Shown in pieces: positions 27,763 to 29,005 of a stretch of 29,005 nucleotides of DNA (position 1 is the first letter of the stretch; every line of letters starts with the position of its first letter). The DNA comes from a virus: positions 1 to 29,005 of the IMG/VR virus record IMGVR_UViG_3300021373_001353; one strand, written 5' to 3'. The notes under the pieces are model-generated. The model saw only the letters and a list, made by a program, of their open reading frames with translations, was not told where the DNA came from and did no database searches. The position numbers were made by a program, and so were the translations under genes.

Positions 27763-28132
27763 TAATATCGAAATTATTGAAATTATCTTTGTATTTATTG
27801 GTTAAAGATAGGCGCATTGCCTTCTGTTCTACATTAGGAATGATGAAGAATCCATTGTATTCATCGAACCATACCGCAAAGAAGTCGCACAAATGCTTTG
27901 GATAAGCGCCACCCTCTCTATGTAAGGTAACTCTAGTGTTGTTATGTTCTATGTCTTTCTGCCTTTCAGCACTAACATATTTAATCTGAATCTTAAATAC
28001 TTTACCGCCCCTCTCAAGTAAACAGTCATAAGTAGATGAATCTAAAAGTGGCATAGATACATTAAATCCATTCTCCATCGCTCTTGTGGCGAACTTATAC
28101 TCTGCAAAACAACCCTTTTGATTTCTATCCAT
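27755..28132 (-). CDS. PD-(D/E)XK endonuclease (PDDEXK_5-like)
   Basis: 125 residues from the ATG at 28132 (MDRNQKGCFAEYKFATRAME). GCFAEYKFATRAMENGFNVS is the opening helix with Glu, STYDCLLERGGKVFKIQIKY holds the Asp and the Q-x-K pair. This arrangement is that of Holliday-junction-resolvase-like and PDDEXK_5 endonucleases. It could cut branched intermediates or host DNA. I prefer 28132 to a TTG start upstream because a TATATTAG -7-like element lies 4 bases before this ATG, the spacing seen in the other leaderless genes. Confidence 0.75.
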   Translation of the reverse strand: MDRNQKGCFAEYKFATRAMENGFNVSMPLLDSSTYDCLLERGGKVFKIQIKYVSAERQKDIEHNNTRVTLHREGGAYPKHLCDFFAVWFDEYNGFFIIPNVEQKAMRLSLTNKYKDNFNNFDIIL

Positions 28133-28144
28133 TCGACTAATATA

Positions 28145-28228
28145 CAAAAAAAAAGTGGCAACCTAAAAAAGCTACCACTTTCTATGAAACAAAATAAAAA
28201 ACAAATGAAAACAGGATTAACCTGACAC
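28145..28228 (-). ncRNA. Possible short RNA or leader ended by a terminator
   Basis: A TATATTTG element at 28240-28233 would start a transcript near 28228, which meets a strong terminator at 28152-28181 within about 80 bases. It has a small CAGG/CCTG hairpin near its 5' end and no ORF of note. It could be a small RNA, an attenuated leader for the nuclease gene, or a chance promoter-like match. Confidence 0.3.
28149..28181 (-). terminator. Intrinsic terminator after the lysis genes
   Basis: Minus-strand RNA AAAGUGGUAGC / UUUUUUA / GGUUGCCACUUU plus a U9 tract, an 11-pair stem with two G-U pairs valid only on this strand. It divides the lysis group from the recombination operon. Confidence 0.82.
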
Positions 28229-28232
28229 AAAA

Positions 28233-28240
28233 CAAATATA
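28233..28240 (-). promoter_or_regulatory. Possible -7 element
   Basis: TATATTTG on the minus strand, a perfect TAnnTTTG match, with no TTTG 19-20 bases upstream; two dispersed TATTAAATTCA repeats occupy that place. Only the -7 part is supported. Confidence 0.35.
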
Positions 28241-28243
28241 CCC

Positions 28244-28276
28244 TATTAAATTCATAAGGGGGTATTAAATTCACAG
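28244..28276 (+). repeat. Pair of TATTAAATTCAYA repeats
   Basis: Copies begin at 28244 and 28263, separated by 19 bases, same strand as all other copies, in the gap after the small basic protein gene. Confidence 0.7.
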
Positions 28277-28282
28277 AAGTTA

Positions 28283-28408
28283 TTAACGACCTTGCCCTCT
28301 GTATTTCTTTTTATAACCACTTTGACCCACTGATGCGTTCTTTGAATGAATATTAGGTCTTTTACCCCTAGAGCTAGGAGTGTATGCATTAACTATCTTT
28401 TTCGCCAT
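28283..28408 (-). CDS. Small basic 'KKKYRGQG' phage protein
   Basis: 41 residues from the ATG at 28408: MAKKIVNAYTPSSRGKRPNI, then HSKNASVGQSGYKKKYRGQG and R. Strongly basic and probably disordered; proteins with the SKNAS...YKxYRGQGR ending recur in phages of marine bacteria and Bacteroidota, with unknown function. I begin it here, not at longer upstream starts, because those overlap the holin in another frame. Overlap with the holin end is 20 bases. Confidence 0.68.
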   Translation of the reverse strand: MAKKIVNAYTPSSRGKRPNIHSKNASVGQSGYKKKYRGQGR

Positions 28409-28790
28409 TCTTCTTACTTTTTTCCCAAGTTCTTCCAACAAAGTACGCACCATATACGGTAATGAGCAATGTTTGAAAAATAGGGATATATTCTTTCTGT
28501 ATGCTAAACTCTCCAATGTTTCCATCGGTAAATGCCAATAAGGTAAACATAACCGTAAGAAAGACCAGAGTAAGCGGTCTAATGTTTTTCGACATCCAGC
28601 TATCACTCTGCATATCATACTTCCAACGCTCTGTAACTTGTTGTTGTGCATCTTTATCAGCTTCTTCTAATAGTTCTTGTATCTTTTGCTTGGCTTGTAG
28701 GCGCTCTTCGTCAGTAGTTGTTAACTTGTCTATAACACCACCAATATCCTTTATTAAACCGCCTGTAATTAGTTGTATTAGCTTTTTCAT
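28389..28790 (-). CDS. Holin (GTA/3TM-like family)
   Basis: 133 residues from the ATG at 28790, which shares a base with the endolysin stop (TAATG); a GTG at 28802 is possible but less likely. An N-terminal amphipathic helix and a charged coiled coil (DEERLQAKQKIQELLEEADK) are followed by SWMSKNIRPLTLVFLTVMFT and IPIFQTLLITVYGAYFVGRT as membrane helices and a charged C-terminus. This matches the GTA_holin_3TM-like family, which forms lesions in the inner membrane and frees the endolysin. Its place next to the endolysin supports this. Confidence 0.8.
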   Translation of the reverse strand: MKKLIQLITGGLIKDIGGVIDKLTTTDEERLQAKQKIQELLEEADKDAQQQVTERWKYDMQSDSWMSKNIRPLTLVFLTVMFTLLAFTDGNIGEFSIQKEYIPIFQTLLITVYGAYFVGRTWEKSKKNGEKDS

Positions 28791-29005
28791 TAGTAAGTCC
28801 ACATTACGCCTTGTGCTTTGTCAGGGTCTATGTCAGCGTGTATAAAAGTTTTTGCAACTCCTATCCTACTAAACCCTACATCTAAAAGGCAATTAATTAA
28901 ATCAAATCTATTTTTAGTACTTATGGGTAAGCCCTTGTTATTGTCAGATAAATCAATAGCCAAACCTTTTAAGTGACTGCTATTTTTTACACCGCCAACA
29001 GCTTC
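28790..29005 (-). CDS. Endolysin, M15-type D,D-peptidase (3' part only)
   Basis: 71 residues to the window edge: NSSHLKGLAIDLSDNNKG, GFSRIGVAKTFIHADID and KAQGVMWTY. The SxHxxGxAxD and HxD motifs are the zinc-binding and catalytic residues of peptidase family M15_3 (VanY-type D-alanyl-D-alanine carboxypeptidase fold). It would cut peptidoglycan cross-links in lysis. The N-terminus is outside the window, so any signal sequence is not visible. It overlaps the holin start by 1 base. Confidence 0.85.
   Translation of the reverse strand, partial: EAVGGVKNSSHLKGLAIDLSDNNKGLPISTKNRFDLINCLLDVGFSRIGVAKTFIHADIDPDKAQGVMWTY

Noticed and set aside
28042-28230. A 62-codon open frame over the terminator
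   Set aside because: It is antithetical to the terminator and the nuclease start and gives a Cys/Phe-rich product typical of shadow frames.
28409-28651. The longer start of the small basic protein gene
   Set aside because: The upstream part is the holin gene read in another frame.
1-29005. CRISPR arrays, tRNA genes, integrase or insertion sequences
   Set aside because: None was seen: the repeats here are short and lack spacer structure, no cloverleaf was noticed, and no recombinase or transposase motif was found in any frame.

Overview
The window is nearly all of a tailed bacteriophage genome with a low-G+C Bacteroidota host, most likely a marine or freshwater Flavobacteriia-type host. The host inference rests on several TAnnTTTG promoter elements, some with TTTG about 19-20 bases upstream, on A-rich leaders (AAACAAAACAAAATG-like) in place of Shine-Dalgarno sites, and on protein families common in Bacteroidota phages. 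A tape-measure protein, a tail-tube-like protein and a frameshifted tail assembly chaperone, with no sheath gene seen, point to a siphovirus. Both ends cut through genes: a structural gene at the left and an endolysin at the right. This fits a circularly permuted genome or a contig opened at an arbitrary point.

Almost every gene is on the minus strand, so transcription runs right to left. 28.1-29.0 kb holds lysis: an M15-type peptidase, a holin and a small basic protein. 26.6-28.1 kb holds recombination and replication accessory genes: a PD-(D/E)XK nuclease, an ERF annealing protein, an SSB-like protein and a winged-helix protein. 20.9-26.4 kb holds a primase-helicase, a VRR-NUC nuclease, a sigma-like factor, two further nuclease-like proteins, a ribbon-helix-helix protein and a stand-alone DnaA domain IV protein, with several microproteins between them. 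18.85-20.5 kb holds the terminase genes. 14.6-18.2 kb is an accessory zone of small hypothetical genes, plus a short plus-strand island at 18.26-18.85 kb encoding a predicted dATP/dGTP diphosphohydrolase N-terminal domain. 0-14.4 kb is one long virion operon: first the tail chaperone, tail and connector genes, baseplate-like proteins and tape measure, then the protease, scaffold, capsid, tail tube, lectin-fold protein, portal and head-tail connector.

Regulation is unusually legible. Tandem AATGTTAAG boxes, 10-11 bp apart, sit at three transcription start hubs (14.57, 16.62 and 18.20 kb). Intrinsic terminators follow the capsid gene, the tail-tube gene and the accessory operon. At least three genes, and perhaps four, have an ATG exactly 4 bases after a -7 element, which implies leaderless mRNAs. 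Two arrays of a 17-bp AACATG repeat (13.99-14.10 and 26.49-26.60 kb) may be an origin or operators. A second dispersed repeat, TATTRAATTYAYA, occurs in one orientation only and is even translated inside the diphosphohydrolase gene. The tail chaperone gene has a T9 slippery tract and a fully open -1 frame that ends exactly at the next start codon.
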